Of a stretch of DNA of 64,000 nt, positions 34,055 to 42,947 are shown piece by piece. A program made the translations under genes and the position numbers. The notes below the pieces were generated by a model. It was not told the DNA's origin. It was given only the letters and a program-made list of their open reading frames with translations, and ran no database searches. The stretch is from an uncultured Acidobacteriota bacterium (GTDB taxonomy: Bacteria > Acidobacteriota > Blastocatellia > Pyrinomonadales > Pyrinomonadaceae). The stretch covers positions 1 through 64,000 of the forward strand of contig CALMPJ010000192.1 in NCBI GenBank assembly GCA_937871585.1, given 5' to 3'. Position 1 is the first letter of the stretch; every line of letters starts with the position of its first letter.

Positions 34055-34088
34055 AAAAAGCCCGAGCCATTACTGGCTCGGGCTTTTT
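34055..34088. terminator. bidirectional terminator between trxA and the FG-GAP gene
   Basis: agcccgagcca / tggctcgggct, 11 bp with a 4-nt loop, flanked by an A-run on the left and a T-run on the right, so it can work in both directions for the two convergent genes. Confidence 0.93.
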
Positions 34089-34104
34089 GCTTATTGTTTA
34101 CGAC

Positions 34105-35799
34105 CTAGTGGCGGTTATAGTTCGCAACTGGGTAATCGCCGTTCTGTCCAAATGGAACACCGATCGCTCCGCTAGTTGAACCTTGATACCAAAATGTTGA
34201 TTCACCCGGATTAGCACTTGGGATCCAGACTCCAACATCGGTTTTTCCATCGCCATCGTAATCGCCTTGAGCGGTAAAGCCAGTGGCCGACGGTCCAAAG
34301 GTAGCAAATGGACTTGCGCTGATAGTACCGGTGGAGCTAGGTCGGACAAACCAAACGATCTGACCGGCGCTGCCACGTACGACCGCTAGGTCAGTTTTAC
34401 CGTCACCATCGTAGTCTCCCGGAACAACGACATCCGTAGGTGTTCCAAACACGACACTGGTTTCGCCGGCAGTGGTTTGCCACATCCAGAAGCGAGCCTG
34501 GCTGCCGCCATTGTTGCGTTGGATCACAAAATCGGCTCGGTTGTCACCATCGTAGTCGCCCGGTGCAACGAAATCACCGTTTTGTCCCCACTGAATATAT
34601 GTAACCGGGCCGCCTGCCGTTGTGCGATAGTACCAGAAGCTCGGGTCACCCGACGCAGCACCTGAACGGTAAACTGCCAGATCGGCCTTGCCATCAGCGT
34701 TATAGTCATCAACTACAGAAGGATCGTCGCCCGTTTGGCCAAATGCCTCGACACGCACAGTGTTGGTAGCACTTTGCAGAATGTAGAATGCGGCCACAGT
34801 TGGGGCACCAGGTCGCCAAATAGCAATATCGGTCTTGTTGTCGCCGTCGTAATCAACCGGAACAAAAAAGTCGCTTGCAATGCCCCAAGCTGCTGCTGTG
34901 GTGGTGCCGGGACCGTTCAATGCGTTGAACCAAGTTATCTGACCGCTTGGGCCGCCGCCCGTATTGCGAACAACTGAGAAATCAGATCGGCCGTTGCCAT
35001 CGAAATCGATCACGGTCGAAGGCGGAGCCGTTGAAATATCAGCCCATGAAGTTGCGACGCGGATACCATCGACGCGTGCGGTTGGCGACGTTGCAACTGC
35101 ACCTTGTCGAAGTGAGACCGTACCGATAGAAACGTCAGTTTGGGTCGTGTCCGTTGCCGTTACGGTCATTGCAGGTTCTGCTCCAGGAAACGTGGTGCCG
35201 ACATACATTGCCGCAGTGTCGTTCGTTGCACCATCGACTATCGTGTACTTAACGACGATCACGTAAGTTGTATTCAATGCGAAGGTGAAACCTGTGAATT
35301 GAATGTCAGCAGCCGTGGTCAGTGCCTTCGAAATACCGAACGCAACGTTGTTGCTGCCATCTTTCTTTGCAAAGACGCGTCCGCGAAATGTGGTGCCGAC
35401 GGGGCTTGGGCCGAGGTGAAGGAAATATCCACCGGCAGGATCGGTCGAAGCTTCGCTGAGGTTTACTAAGAACGCAGCGTAAACCGTACCAGTCGATACG
35501 GTTGGGAAGGTCCTATTGAGATCCTCACCGCTCGTGGTCATGCTTGCAGCATTTCCGACACCCGAACCGGGATATCCCGAAAGTGTTAAGCCCGGCGAAG
35601 AAGCCGTGATCGGATTAGTTCCGCCTGCGCTATGAGCCGTCCAACCAACGGTGGTTAGGGCTGTCGCAGCCGGATAATCGAAATTCTCTACAAAAAGTGA
35701 CGAAGGAGCCACTTGCTGCGCAAATGCCGTTGCCGAAAATACAAACATTATCGCCAGACTCGATACGGCGAAAAACCTAAATACACTAGTAGTTCTCAT
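34105..35799 (-). CDS. secreted FG-GAP (VCBS-type) repeat protein
   Basis: 564 residues with a signal peptide ending A-F-A-Q. Residues about 35-265 form a beta-sandwich-like region (V-E-N-F-D-Y-P-A-A-T-A-L-T, then V-Y-A-A-F-L-V-N-L) of the laminin-G or concanavalin type. Residues about 270-560 hold about six Ca-binding-type repeats of the form D-Y-D-G-D-x-K-T-D-I-A-V-W-R or close variants, which build a beta-propeller. It is probably exported; ligand unknown. Many such proteins occur in Acidobacteria, and no sorting signal was recognised. Confidence 0.85.
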   Translation of the reverse strand: MRTTSVFRFFAVSSLAIMFVFSATAFAQQVAPSSLFVENFDYPAATALTTVGWTAHSAGGTNPITASSPGLTLSGYPGSGVGNAASMTTSGEDLNRTFPTVSTGTVYAAFLVNLSEASTDPAGGYFLHLGPSPVGTTFRGRVFAKKDGSNNVAFGISKALTTAADIQFTGFTFALNTTYVIVVKYTIVDGATNDTAAMYVGTTFPGAEPAMTVTATDTTQTDVSIGTVSLRQGAVATSPTARVDGIRVATSWADISTAPPSTVIDFDGNGRSDFSVVRNTGGGPSGQITWFNALNGPGTTTAAAWGIASDFFVPVDYDGDNKTDIAIWRPGAPTVAAFYILQSATNTVRVEAFGQTGDDPSVVDDYNADGKADLAVYRSGAASGDPSFWYYRTTAGGPVTYIQWGQNGDFVAPGDYDGDNRADFVIQRNNGGSQARFWMWQTTAGETSVVFGTPTDVVVPGDYDGDGKTDLAVVRGSAGQIVWFVRPSSTGTISASPFATFGPSATGFTAQGDYDGDGKTDVGVWIPSANPGESTFWYQGSTSGAIGVPFGQNGDYPVANYNRH

Positions 35800-36004
35800 T
35801 TATTCAACCTCAACTCAATCAGAGCAATCAAAACAAGCAAATAGGCTCGGTTCTACGCTCCGTTAATCAGAAACATCTAATTTCTATCTGCGGAAATCAT
35901 AGCACAAAACACGAAATTTGCTATTTGTCAGAGCCCAATCACGCGAATTCTCGCATCAAATCTTTGTTACAATGACATGAGCCCATTTATTCGTCGGAGA
36001 CATT

Positions 36005-37111
36005 ATGCGAGCAATGAAGTACCTAACGCTTTGCCTGTGTTTGGCAATATTGGCAAACGGAATTCGATCGCAGACCCAGCCGCCAAAGGAAGAGGTCGTT
36101 CGCGTCGAAACTGACCTCGTTGACGTTCCGATCTCGGTTCGATTGGCGAATGGAAGCAATGCCGGCGGATTGAAAGCTGCGAATTTCCTCGTATTTGAGG
36201 ACGGCAAACGGCAGGAGATCGAGGGCTTTTCGGCGACGACAGCACCTTTCGAAGTAGCGTTGTTGCTAGACACCTCCGGCTCGACGAGAAACGACCTGCA
36301 ATTGATCCAACGTGCGGCAAAAGAATTCATTGCCAGCCTTCGGCTCGGCGACCGAGTAGCGATAATTGCTTTCACGACGAAAACATATGCCGACAGACGC
36401 GGACCGGCAGTCGACCTAATAATGAAGCTTACTGACGACCGCGCGGCATTGAACGTGGCGATCAATAGGCTTCAGACAAGCTTTGGAACGCCCTATTATG
36501 ACGCGCTCGAAACTGTAGTTGAGCAGATCTTTAGCGAAAAACCGTCAACAGAGTTTCGCGGTCGCCGCGCGTTAGTGGCTCTAACCGATGGCGTCGATTC
36601 TACCAGTTATGCTGATTTTGAATCTGCTAAAGATGTCATAACGCCGGCGAATTTTATTTCTTATTTCATCAAGGTCGATACTCGCGAGTATTTCGAATCG
36701 CAACTTTTAGGTGATTGCGAATCTGCGATCAGATTCTCGTCTGCTCAGATCCGGCGATATTACAAAAGTATCAAGATGAATGCTTCGGCGGAAAAAGCTT
36801 CGCGATTTTGCGAACTTGGCGAATTCGAACGACTTGCCGTAAGCAAAAGACTCTACGAGATCGCCGACAACGAGATGAGTCAGCTAGCGAAAACATCGGG
36901 CGGAACGGTATTTCCGATCGACGATCTTACTGATGCACGAAATGCATTTCGGAGCGTAGCATCGGAGATCGGCACGAAATACACGCTCAGCTATTATCCA
37001 TCGAATGAGAAACGAGATGGAAGTTTCCGAAGGATCAAGGTCGAATTGAAGGGTCTGCCTGCCGGTTCGACCGTCAAGGCTCGCGAAGGCTACACGGCTC
37101 CGAAAAACTAA
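36005..37111 (+). CDS. secreted VWFA-domain protein of the acidobacterial type, intact MIDAS
   Basis: 368 residues (an ATG at 36014 is also possible) with a signal peptide. The region V-E-T-D-L-V-D-V-P-I-S-V-R and F-L-V-F-E-D-G-K-R-Q-E-I is the family N-part. The VWA core has the metal motif D89-T-S91-G-S93, then A-L-T-D-G-V-D-S. The C-terminal block Y-T-L-S-Y-Y-P-S-N closes the TIGR03436-type domain. It should bind a divalent ion and a partner in the periplasm or at the surface. Compare the degenerate paralogue at 2756. Confidence 0.87.
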   Translation: MRAMKYLTLCLCLAILANGIRSQTQPPKEEVVRVETDLVDVPISVRLANGSNAGGLKAANFLVFEDGKRQEIEGFSATTAPFEVALLLDTSGSTRNDLQLIQRAAKEFIASLRLGDRVAIIAFTTKTYADRRGPAVDLIMKLTDDRAALNVAINRLQTSFGTPYYDALETVVEQIFSEKPSTEFRGRRALVALTDGVDSTSYADFESAKDVITPANFISYFIKVDTREYFESQLLGDCESAIRFSSAQIRRYYKSIKMNASAEKASRFCELGEFERLAVSKRLYEIADNEMSQLAKTSGGTVFPIDDLTDARNAFRSVASEIGTKYTLSYYPSNEKRDGSFRRIKVELKGLPAGSTVKAREGYTAPKN

Positions 37112-37157
37112 GGAATTTCATAGGCAATTTTCCACTGTTCGTGGCAAAATCGAAGTT

Positions 37158-38333
37158 ATGAGTAAGAAGTTTGGACGCGTTTGTTTAGTGGTTTTGGATT
37201 CGGCGGGAATTGGCGAAATGCCTGATGCGGCCGACTGGGGCGATGCCGGCTCGAATACGCTTGGCCATATTTTGGAATCGCGAACGGTCAATATTCCGAA
37301 TCTACAAAAGCTCGGTCTCGGCAATATTACGTCGCTCAAAGGCCTCGCACCTGTTGATTCGCCAACCGGAGCTTATGGCAAATGCACTTTGAAATCTGAC
37401 GGCAAAGACACAACGACAGGGCATTGGGAAATGGCGGGCATTATCCTGAAACAAGGTTTCCCGAAGTTTCCGGAGGGGTTCCCGCCGCGAATTATAGACG
37501 AGTTCGTCACTCAGGCAAATATTCCTGGCGTTCTCGCGAACGTTCCGGCAAGCGGCACCGAGATCATCAAACGGTTTGGCGAAGAACACATTCGAACCGG
37601 CAAACCGATCGTTTACACGTCCGCCGACAGCGTTTTTCAGATCGCGGCTCACGAGGAAGTCGTGCCGGTCGATCGGCTTTATGAGATCTGCGAGATCGCG
37701 CGGAACATTCTTCATGGCGACGATGAGGTCGCTCGTGTGATCGCAAGGCCGTTTTTGGGCGAGACTGCCGACACATTCAAACGTACTGAAAATCGTCACG
37801 ATTACGCAGTGCCGCCGCCTGCAGGAAACTTGCTGCCGCTGCTCAAGGACGCCGGTCTCGACGTTGTTTGCATCGGTAAGATCGCTTCGATCTATGACAA
37901 TATGGGCGTCACCGAAGATCTCGTCGCGAAGAACAACGAACAAATTATAGATGTCACGATCGAAGCTTTGAATGCTGACAGCAACGGCCTTATCTTCGGC
38001 AATCTAGTCGATTTCGATATGCTCTACGGCCACCGCCGCGATGTCGAGGGATATGCAAAGGCGCTCGAACACTTCGACGCTCGTCTGCCCGAGATCTTCG
38101 CCGCGATGAACGACGACGACCTGCTAATCATGACCGCCGACCACGGAAACGATCCATCGTATCCGGGCTCAGACCACACTCGCGAGTACGTTCCGCTGCT
38201 CGCTTATGGCAAGAATACGAAACAAAACGTCGACCTCGGAACCCGCCAGTCCCTTTCCGACATTGGCCAAACAATCGCGGAGAACTTCGAATTGCGGATC
38301 GAAGACGGCGTGAGTTTCTTGAACGACATCTAG
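37158..38333 (+). CDS. deoB: phosphopentomutase
   Basis: 391 residues. It interconverts ribose-1- and ribose-5-phosphate (and the deoxy forms) in nucleoside salvage. It is an alkaline-phosphatase-fold enzyme with two Mn ions: V-L-D-S-A-G-I-G-E near the start (metal Asp), D-T-T-T-G-H-W-E with the phosphothreonine, D-M-L-Y-G-H-R-R, and M-T-A-D-H-G-N-D with H-T-R-E. All family metal motifs are present. The next gene, a diguanylate cyclase, starts 4 bp after it, which may reflect a shared transcript only. Confidence 0.95.
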   Translation: MSKKFGRVCLVVLDSAGIGEMPDAADWGDAGSNTLGHILESRTVNIPNLQKLGLGNITSLKGLAPVDSPTGAYGKCTLKSDGKDTTTGHWEMAGIILKQGFPKFPEGFPPRIIDEFVTQANIPGVLANVPASGTEIIKRFGEEHIRTGKPIVYTSADSVFQIAAHEEVVPVDRLYEICEIARNILHGDDEVARVIARPFLGETADTFKRTENRHDYAVPPPAGNLLPLLKDAGLDVVCIGKIASIYDNMGVTEDLVAKNNEQIIDVTIEALNADSNGLIFGNLVDFDMLYGHRRDVEGYAKALEHFDARLPEIFAAMNDDDLLIMTADHGNDPSYPGSDHTREYVPLLAYGKNTKQNVDLGTRQSLSDIGQTIAENFELRIEDGVSFLNDI

Positions 38334-38337
38334 ACCT

Positions 38338-39363
38338 ATGCCCGCTGCATTCATTCCTTTTAACGAAGCCGAACGCCTCGGCGCTCTTCGCGAACATGAC
38401 ATTTTGGACACACCGGCTGAGCGTGAGTATGACGATATTGTGCTGCTCGCTTCGCAGATATGCGGAACGCCGATGGCGACTATTTCGCTCATCGACGAAA
38501 CGCGGCAGTGGTTCAAAGCGAAGGTCGGCATCGACGATGCCGAAACTTCTCGCGAGACCGCTTTCTGCGCTCATGCGATCCTCGATCCAACGAAAACTCT
38601 CGTTGTAAACGACGCGACCAAAGACGAGCGATTCTCGGACAATCCGTTAGTGCTTGCCGACCCAAACATCAGGTTTTACGCGGGAACGCCGCTGTTGACC
38701 AATGATGATTTCGCTCTCGGTACATTGTGTGTGATAGATGACAAGCCGCGCGAATTGCAGCCGTCTCAGCTCGCTGCACTTGAGGCTTTGGGGCGGCAGT
38801 TGAGCGTTCGTCTTGAATTGAGGCGAACTGCGGCGATGCTTGAGGAAGCAAATAAGAAGCTCGAAAGTCTATCACTAACAGACGAACTCACAGGTCTCTA
38901 CAATCGTCGAGGTTTTCTTGTTCATGCTGAGCAGCAGTTCAAGCTATTTCGTTCCCGTGAGACCGAACATAGTCTTTGGCTGCTCGTCGGCGACATGGAC
39001 GGCCTCAAGCAGATCAATGATACTTACGGCCATCTCGAAGGCTCAGCCGCGATCTTCGCGATCGGTGTTCTGCTCAAGAATACGCTGCGTGAGACCGATA
39101 TTTTATCGCGTCCGGCGGGCGATGAATTCGTCGCGATGCTCGTCAATACGACCGACGCCATCGCAAAAAGCCTGCCGATCAGGCTTCAAAACAACATTCG
39201 TTTCCACAACGAAGATTCGAAAAAACCCTACAAGATCGGTATCAGCATCGGGCTTGTCAAAGTAAACTTCGATGGCACCGAGACCCTAGCAGAGATCATT
39301 AAACAAGCCGACGCCGCGATGTATGCCGATAAATCGCGGCGTAAGGCAGGCCGCGTCAGTTAG
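38338..39363 (+). CDS. GAF-GGDEF diguanylate cyclase, A-GDEF variant (first of three)
   Basis: 341 residues. An N-terminal GAF domain (about 25-160: R-E-Y-D-D-I-V-L-L-A, then F-Y-A-G-T-P-L-L, then G-T-L-C-V-I-D) precedes a GGDEF domain (about 180-340: L-T-D-E-L-T-G-L-Y-N-R-R-G-F). The signature reads A260-G-D-E-F; the first Gly is replaced by Ala, a variant seen in some active enzymes. An RxxD inhibitory site (R-E-T-D) lies five residues before it, so product feedback is likely. It should make c-di-GMP in response to a ligand of the GAF domain. The two closest relatives are the genes at 39941 and 41091. Confidence 0.9.
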   Translation: MPAAFIPFNEAERLGALREHDILDTPAEREYDDIVLLASQICGTPMATISLIDETRQWFKAKVGIDDAETSRETAFCAHAILDPTKTLVVNDATKDERFSDNPLVLADPNIRFYAGTPLLTNDDFALGTLCVIDDKPRELQPSQLAALEALGRQLSVRLELRRTAAMLEEANKKLESLSLTDELTGLYNRRGFLVHAEQQFKLFRSRETEHSLWLLVGDMDGLKQINDTYGHLEGSAAIFAIGVLLKNTLRETDILSRPAGDEFVAMLVNTTDAIAKSLPIRLQNNIRFHNEDSKKPYKIGISIGLVKVNFDGTETLAEIIKQADAAMYADKSRRKAGRVS

Positions 39364-39373
39364 TAAACTTCAA

Positions 39374-39778
39374 ATGTTCGATGCCATGACACTTCCGGCC
39401 GGCTTGATCGTGCTCGTTTCCGGCGTTTGGCTGATCGTCCTCGCGATAATGTCGGTCGCTCGGCCAGAGACGGTGAAATCATTCTTCGCCAAGTTCGCGA
39501 GTTCTTCATTCGCACATTTTCTTGAGATGTTCGTCAGGCTCATTGTCGGAGCCGCCTTCGTCATCTACGCCGACAAGATGAAGTTCCCGATCATCTTCAC
39601 CTCATTCGGCTGGCTGCTGATCGTGACGACCGCCGTTCTGACGTTCGTCCCATGGAAACTCCACAACAAATTCGCCGAACGCTCGCTCCCAATGCTGTAC
39701 CGCTGGATGCCGTTCTTCAGCCTAGTATCCTTCCTCGGCGGCAGCTTCATCTTCTATACGTATTTTGCTGCGGTTTGA
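39374..39778 (+). CDS. four-helix integral membrane protein
   Basis: 134 residues from the ATG at 39374, 10 bp after the first diguanylate cyclase. Four hydrophobic segments are visible (about 5-27, 45-65, 73-92, 110-130), joined by short basic loops. No domain or catalytic motif is recognised; the size and helix layout resemble DUF2065-like membrane proteins. Its place between two c-di-GMP cyclases suggests, but does not show, a link. Confidence 0.7.
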   Translation: MFDAMTLPAGLIVLVSGVWLIVLAIMSVARPETVKSFFAKFASSSFAHFLEMFVRLIVGAAFVIYADKMKFPIIFTSFGWLLIVTTAVLTFVPWKLHNKFAERSLPMLYRWMPFFSLVSFLGGSFIFYTYFAAV

Positions 39779-39940
39779 CCGAGGTTGAGGGAAAAGCTCG
39801 GACCGCATTACGTCGTTCGCGCCTTTTGGTTTACAATCGTAGGAACTTTTTTTAGAACAATTTAAGCTTTCCACGAACCATTATTAGTTAACTTTTTGTC
39901 GCGAGCATTTCTCGCAGCTAGGTAAATTTACGGATCTGAT

Positions 39941-41077
39941 ATGAAAAGCCCCTCAATTGACGAGAACGAAAAGGAACGATTAGAAACACTTTATAAGCAC
40001 GAAATTTTGGACACGATGCCGGAGCGGGAATATGACGATATAACCTGGCTGACGGCAAAGGCTTGCGAGGTGCCGATCGCGGTGATCTCGTTTTTTGACG
40101 GTAAGCGCGTTTGGTTCAAATCGAAGATCGGCGTGACTGAAACCGAGATAGCTCGCGGAGATTCGTTGTGCGAGTACGCTCTGATGGACCGCGAAGAATT
40201 GGTCGTCGTGCCGGATGCGTCGGTCGATCCGCGATTTGCCGATAATCCAAATGTCGTCGGCGGAATGAAGATCAAGTTTTACGCCACGGCTTTGCTTGTG
40301 ACGAGCGAGAATCAGGTGCTTGGCGCGTTGAGCATCGCGGATACTAAGGCTCGCGATTATTCGAAAATGCCTACCGACATTCTGCGTGCGTTTGCCAATC
40401 AGATAATGCAGACGCTTGAGCTGCGGTACAAGACGCTTGAGTTGGAACGTGCGAATAAGGAGCTTCGCGATCTGTCGCTGCGTGACGAACTGACGGGATT
40501 TTACAATCGCCGCGGGCTGCAGGCCATCGCCGAGCAATATATGATCCAGCTTCGCACTCGCGAATCCGACACCGGAGCTTGGGTGCTGCTCGCTGACATG
40601 GACGGCCTGAAAAAGATCAACGATCGCCACGGCCATAACGAAGGTTCGGCCGCGATCATCGAGACTTCGCGGATATTGGCAAGCTGTGTACGCGGTTCTG
40701 ATGTGCTGTCGAGGATCGGCGGCGACGAATTCGTGGCGTTTATGATCAACACGCATCATATGCCGGTTTCGACTGTGATGACGCGAATTCAAGAGGCGTT
40801 CGATCATCACAACGCGAAGAGCAAAAAGCCATACAGGCTGAGCGTAAGTGTCGGCATTGCAAAGACGGACCACGCCGATACGCGAACGCTCGCCGAGCTG
40901 ATCAAAGCCGCCGACGAGGGAATGTATAAGGCGAAACAGAACAATCGTCTTAAGAGTATTCCGGGATTTGAATCGACGCACATTCATCGTTCGGTCGATC
41001 CATTTATGATCTCGGATCCGTTTATGATATCGAGCGAGAAATTGCACATTTCGGCCGACCCGAGACATTTGAGTTAA
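39941..41077 (+). CDS. GAF-GGDEF diguanylate cyclase (second of three)
   Basis: 378 residues. Same layout as the first copy: GAF (R-E-Y-D-D-I-T-W-L-T, then K-F-Y-A-T-A-L-L) and GGDEF (L-R-D-E-L-T-G-F-Y-N-R-R-G). The signature is full, G-G-D-E-F with Asp at 262, and the RxxD site R-G-S-D lies five residues before it. A C-terminal tail of about 35 residues contains a repeated D-P-F-M-I-S and is unique to this copy. It lies 160 bp after the membrane protein, in a spacer with no clear feature beyond AT-rich stretches. Confidence 0.92.
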   Translation: MKSPSIDENEKERLETLYKHEILDTMPEREYDDITWLTAKACEVPIAVISFFDGKRVWFKSKIGVTETEIARGDSLCEYALMDREELVVVPDASVDPRFADNPNVVGGMKIKFYATALLVTSENQVLGALSIADTKARDYSKMPTDILRAFANQIMQTLELRYKTLELERANKELRDLSLRDELTGFYNRRGLQAIAEQYMIQLRTRESDTGAWVLLADMDGLKKINDRHGHNEGSAAIIETSRILASCVRGSDVLSRIGGDEFVAFMINTHHMPVSTVMTRIQEAFDHHNAKSKKPYRLSVSVGIAKTDHADTRTLAELIKAADEGMYKAKQNNRLKSIPGFESTHIHRSVDPFMISDPFMISSEKLHISADPRHLS

Positions 41078-41090
41078 GAATTTTTTGTAA

Positions 41091-42104
41091 ATGCGAACGC
41101 TCGTTTCTGACATTCAAAGCGAACGCCGCGACGCGATGGCAAGGTACGGCATTCTCGATTCGCCCGCCGAACGAGAGTATGACGACCTTGTTCTACTTGC
41201 CTCGAAAATTTGCGGTGTGCCCGTCGCTCTGTTTGCGCTGATCGACGGCGATCGAATGTGGTTCAAGTCAAAGGTCGGACTCGACGTTTCGGAGATCCCG
41301 CGTCAAGGCTCGTTTTGCTCGTACGCGTTGCTAAGGCCGGACGAAACGCTGGTCGTGCCAGATGCGAACGAGGACGCGCGGTTTGTAAATAACGAATACG
41401 TGACCGGCGATCTGGGCATCAGATTCTACGCCGGCGTGCCGATCCGCAATCGCGACAGATTGGTTTTAGGAACGCTTTGTGTGTTCGACAATAAGCCGCA
41501 CGAATTATCACACGACGAACAAACTGCGCTCGAGGCGATCGCACGGCAATTGAGTTTGCGGCTAGAATTGCGTGCGGCGTTGGCATCGCTGAGAACTGCC
41601 AAGAAAGATCTCAAACTCCGCGAAATGTCAGACGAAATGACCGGCCTGCATAACCTCGACGGATTTGCTTTGCTCGCAGATCAGCAGCTTGCACTTGCCC
41701 GAAACGAACGTCTTGCCGGCCAGCTTTGGGTCATGGCTGTCGATATCGACGGCCTGAAATCGATCAATTCAAATTTCGGGCGCGACGAGGGCACGTCTGC
41801 GATCCGTACTTCGGCAGAACTGATCGAATCTTGTTTGGCAAACAACGACATCCTCGCGCGTTCGGGCGGCGATGAGTTTATTGTGTTGTTGAGCTCGGCG
41901 GAAGACGAGACAGCCGATGGCATATCGCAGCGAATTCGTTCGGCGTTCGAGAACTATAATTCAAAAAGCAAGAAGCCCTATCTGCTGCACATCAGCCTAG
42001 GTGTCGTTCGCGTCGAAAACGACGACAACATAACGATCGAACAGATCATCGAACACGCCTTTGAGGCCGTCAGCCGCACAAAACAGCTCAGCAAAGGCAG
42101 CTAG
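41091..42104 (+). CDS. GAF-GGDEF diguanylate cyclase without inhibitory site (third of three)
   Basis: 337 residues, 13 bp after the second copy. GAF (R-E-Y-D-D-L-V-L-L-A, then F-Y-A-G-V-P-I-R) and GGDEF with signature G-G-D261-E-F. The RxxD position reads A-N-N-D, so the feedback site is lost. The block usually L-T-G-L-Y-N-R-R-G is M-T-G-L-H-N-L-D-G, a notable change near the nucleotide site. The enzyme may be unregulated, weak or a degenerate sensor. The stop overlaps the convergent ATPase stop by 4 bp. Confidence 0.9.
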   Translation: MRTLVSDIQSERRDAMARYGILDSPAEREYDDLVLLASKICGVPVALFALIDGDRMWFKSKVGLDVSEIPRQGSFCSYALLRPDETLVVPDANEDARFVNNEYVTGDLGIRFYAGVPIRNRDRLVLGTLCVFDNKPHELSHDEQTALEAIARQLSLRLELRAALASLRTAKKDLKLREMSDEMTGLHNLDGFALLADQQLALARNERLAGQLWVMAVDIDGLKSINSNFGRDEGTSAIRTSAELIESCLANNDILARSGGDEFIVLLSSAEDETADGISQRIRSAFENYNSKSKKPYLLHISLGVVRVENDDNITIEQIIEHAFEAVSRTKQLSKGS

Positions 42105-42826
42105 TCATCTGCCAACAAGATCTTCAACATTCGCTCACGGTTAGATAGAAAATCGCGTGCGACCTGATAATGTTCCGTATCTTCATAGTCAACCTCAGTA
42201 ATGCCGTCAGGGCCGCATTGGTAAATGGTCGAATCCGGATACGCCATCAATATCGGCGAGTGTGTGGCGATAATGAATTGCGAACTATCGCGAACAAGGT
42301 CGTGAATTCGTGAAAGAACAGCAAGCTGCCGTTGCGGCGAAAGAGCTGCTTCGGGTTCGTCGAGGATGTAGATCGCGTCTCCGTGAAACCGCGTGGTCAT
42401 CAGCGTCAGGAATGATTCGCCGTGCGATTGTTCATGCAAAGATTTACCGCCGTACCAGCCTTGCAGATCCAACTCGTCAACCTGAGTTGCGACATTGAAG
42501 AAGCTTTCTGCACGCAAGAAAAAACCGTCGCGCGGATAGGGATAGCCTCTGCCTAACCGAAGATATCGCGATAACGGATACTCGGTTTCGAACGTTTCAA
42601 AGTTGAAATTCTTCGTGCCACCTTCAGGATTAAAGCCAAGTGCGACAGCAAACGCTTCGAGAAGAGTTGATTTTCCGCTGCCATTCTCGCCGATAAAATA
42701 CGTTACCTTCGGATGAAACTTCAGCCTCTTAAAATTCTGTAACGCGGCCAAATTAAACGGATAATCGTCCGACGGAACGTCTCCCGCGTTGTATGTCACA
42801 TCGATGAGATATTGGCTTGAGACCAT
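42101..42826 (-). CDS. AAA-type ATPase of the ABC/SMC-like (RecF/Old-like) fold
   Basis: 241 residues. Walker A is I-G-E-N-G-S-G-K-S-T (about 42-50). A signature-like H-G-E-S-F-L-T precedes Walker B I-Y-I-L-D-E-P-E-A-A-L-S and a switch A-T-H-S-P. This is the short AAA_15/AAA_21-type ATPase found as a stand-alone protein or in two-gene defence systems such as OLD/Gabija-like and retron-linked ones. No nuclease or toxin neighbour is seen here. It is probably a cytosolic ATPase of unknown target. Confidence 0.85.
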   Translation of the reverse strand: MVSSQYLIDVTYNAGDVPSDDYPFNLAALQNFKRLKFHPKVTYFIGENGSGKSTLLEAFAVALGFNPEGGTKNFNFETFETEYPLSRYLRLGRGYPYPRDGFFLRAESFFNVATQVDELDLQGWYGGKSLHEQSHGESFLTLMTTRFHGDAIYILDEPEAALSPQRQLAVLSRIHDLVRDSSQFIIATHSPILMAYPDSTIYQCGPDGITEVDYEDTEHYQVARDFLSNRERMLKILLADD

Positions 42827-42832
42827 TTTGAC

Positions 42833-42926
42833 TTAATTGTTAATTGTAAATTGGCGGATTGTAAATTGGTAGCCTTCATTTTTTCCGTAACCAATTTACA
42901 ATCAACCAATTAACAATTTACAATCG
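42833..42926. repeat. heptamer array with a 14-bp opposed arm
   Basis: Left: ttaattg, ttaattg, taaattg, an 8-nt unit, then taaattg (42833-42868). Right: caattta, caatcaa, ccaatta, acaattt, acaatcg (42892-42926), exact period 7. gattgtaaattggt (42857-42870) is the exact reverse complement of 42890-42903 around a 19-nt unique loop. It fills the gap between the divergent ATPase and DUF885 genes. Confidence 0.88.
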
Positions 42927-42947
42927 TTGCTAAATCGAGTTTGAGTT

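Noticed and set aside
39980-41113. A 377-residue open frame on the minus strand
   Set aside because: It is antisense to a complete GAF-GGDEF gene with clear motifs; the product shows no domain. It is a shadow of strong codon bias.
42101-42826. A two-gene phage-defence system based on the AAA ATPase
   Set aside because: The ATPase stands alone between a diguanylate cyclase and a DUF885 gene; no nuclease or toxin partner is present.
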